Shown here piece by piece: positions 63,879-64,000 of a stretch of 64,000 bases of DNA. The first letter of the stretch is position 1. Each line of letters begins with the position of its first letter. The notes under the pieces were generated by a model. It did no database searches and was not told the DNA's origin. It was given only the letters and a program-made list of their open reading frames with translations. A program made the translations under genes and the position numbers. Source of the DNA: Streptomyces asoensis (lineage in GTDB: Bacteria; Actinomycetota; Actinomycetes; Streptomycetales; Streptomycetaceae); contig NZ_CP049838.1 of the NCBI RefSeq assembly GCF_013085465.1, forward strand, positions 4,960,001 to 5,024,000, read 5' to 3'.

Positions 63879-64000
63879 ATGACCGTCCGACCCGTGGTCA
63901 AGCGCACCGCACGAGCCGTTCTGCTGGACGGCGACAACCTGATCCTGATCAAGCGCACCAAGCCCGGTGTGGATCCCTACTGGGTCACGCCCGGTGGCGG
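63879..64000 (+). CDS. NUDIX-type hydrolase, N-terminal part (cut by right edge)
   Basis: The window contains the first 40 codons from ATG 63879. The pattern KRTARAVLLDGDNLILIKRTK followed by YWVTPGG is the N-terminal half of a NUDIX domain, leading into the Nudix box, which lies beyond the edge. There is no clear ribosome site. Confidence 0.75.
   Translation, partial: MTVRPVVKRTARAVLLDGDNLILIKRTKPGVDPYWVTPGG

Overview
The window reads as chromosomal DNA of a Streptomyces. GC is very high with strong third-position GC bias, starts are often GTG or TTG, and it carries the sporulation gene ssgA with its IclR regulator ssgR. Gene order matches, from memory, the S. coelicolor stretch from about SCO3978 down to SCO3918, on one side of oriC. 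The origin-proximal position is supported by eight ParB-type parS sites and several DnaA-box groups. I see no prophage, IS element or CRISPR array.

Layout. 0-9 kb: the end of a secreted-type protein, a 27-bp hairpin terminator, an HtrA-type protease, a glycerophosphodiesterase, an anti-sigma-type ATPase, a SEC-C/DUF5926 protein, a candidate 6C-type small RNA, a secreted protein, a primase/polymerase-like protein and a GAF-SpoIIE phosphatase. 9-16 kb: an M24B aminopeptidase, a MocR regulator with three tandem operator-like repeats, an MFS exporter, an intradiol dioxygenase/CitG-like pair and a second HATPase. 16-22.5 kb: a copper trafficking cluster (membrane protein, YcnI, Sco, PCuAC/ECuC, CopCD, DyP peroxidase DtpA) that loads extracytoplasmic cuproenzymes. 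22.6-26.2 kb: pheA, a DnaA-box-rich spacer, then serS coupled to a HAD phosphatase. 26.2-27.4 kb: a degenerate repeat array, tRNA-Ser(GCT) and a small conserved protein. 27.5-31 kb: a four-gene ABC exporter operon. 31-35 kb: an M24 protein coupled to an alpha/beta-hydrolase-SDR fusion, plus a MerR regulator. 35-40 kb: kptA, a small hypothetical protein, an F420-type LLM oxidoreductase, a second HAD, an AraC/GyrI regulator and an M23 endopeptidase. 40-46.6 kb: cydA-cydB-cydCD (bd oxidase and its assembly exporter) with a Rex operator upstream and three parS sites inside. 46.6-53.8 kb: hisC, a LacI regulator, a metallophosphatase, a membrane protein and a TerD-VWA fusion. 53.8-58 kb: thiC behind a TPP riboswitch whose P3 extension contains two parS sites, and a YibE/F protein with a huge Gly/His-rich tail. 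58-64 kb: ssgA, ssgR, small membrane proteins, a cupin, ptpA coupled to a Cys/Met PLP enzyme, a LysR regulator and the start of a NUDIX protein.

The most notable features are the overlay of segregation and replication signals on coding and regulatory DNA (parS in a riboswitch, at a start codon and inside a reading frame; DnaA boxes between pheA and serS), the hydrolase-SDR fusion, a SpoIIE-type phosphatase that has lost a metal-binding Asp, and the tandem operators of the MocR gene.
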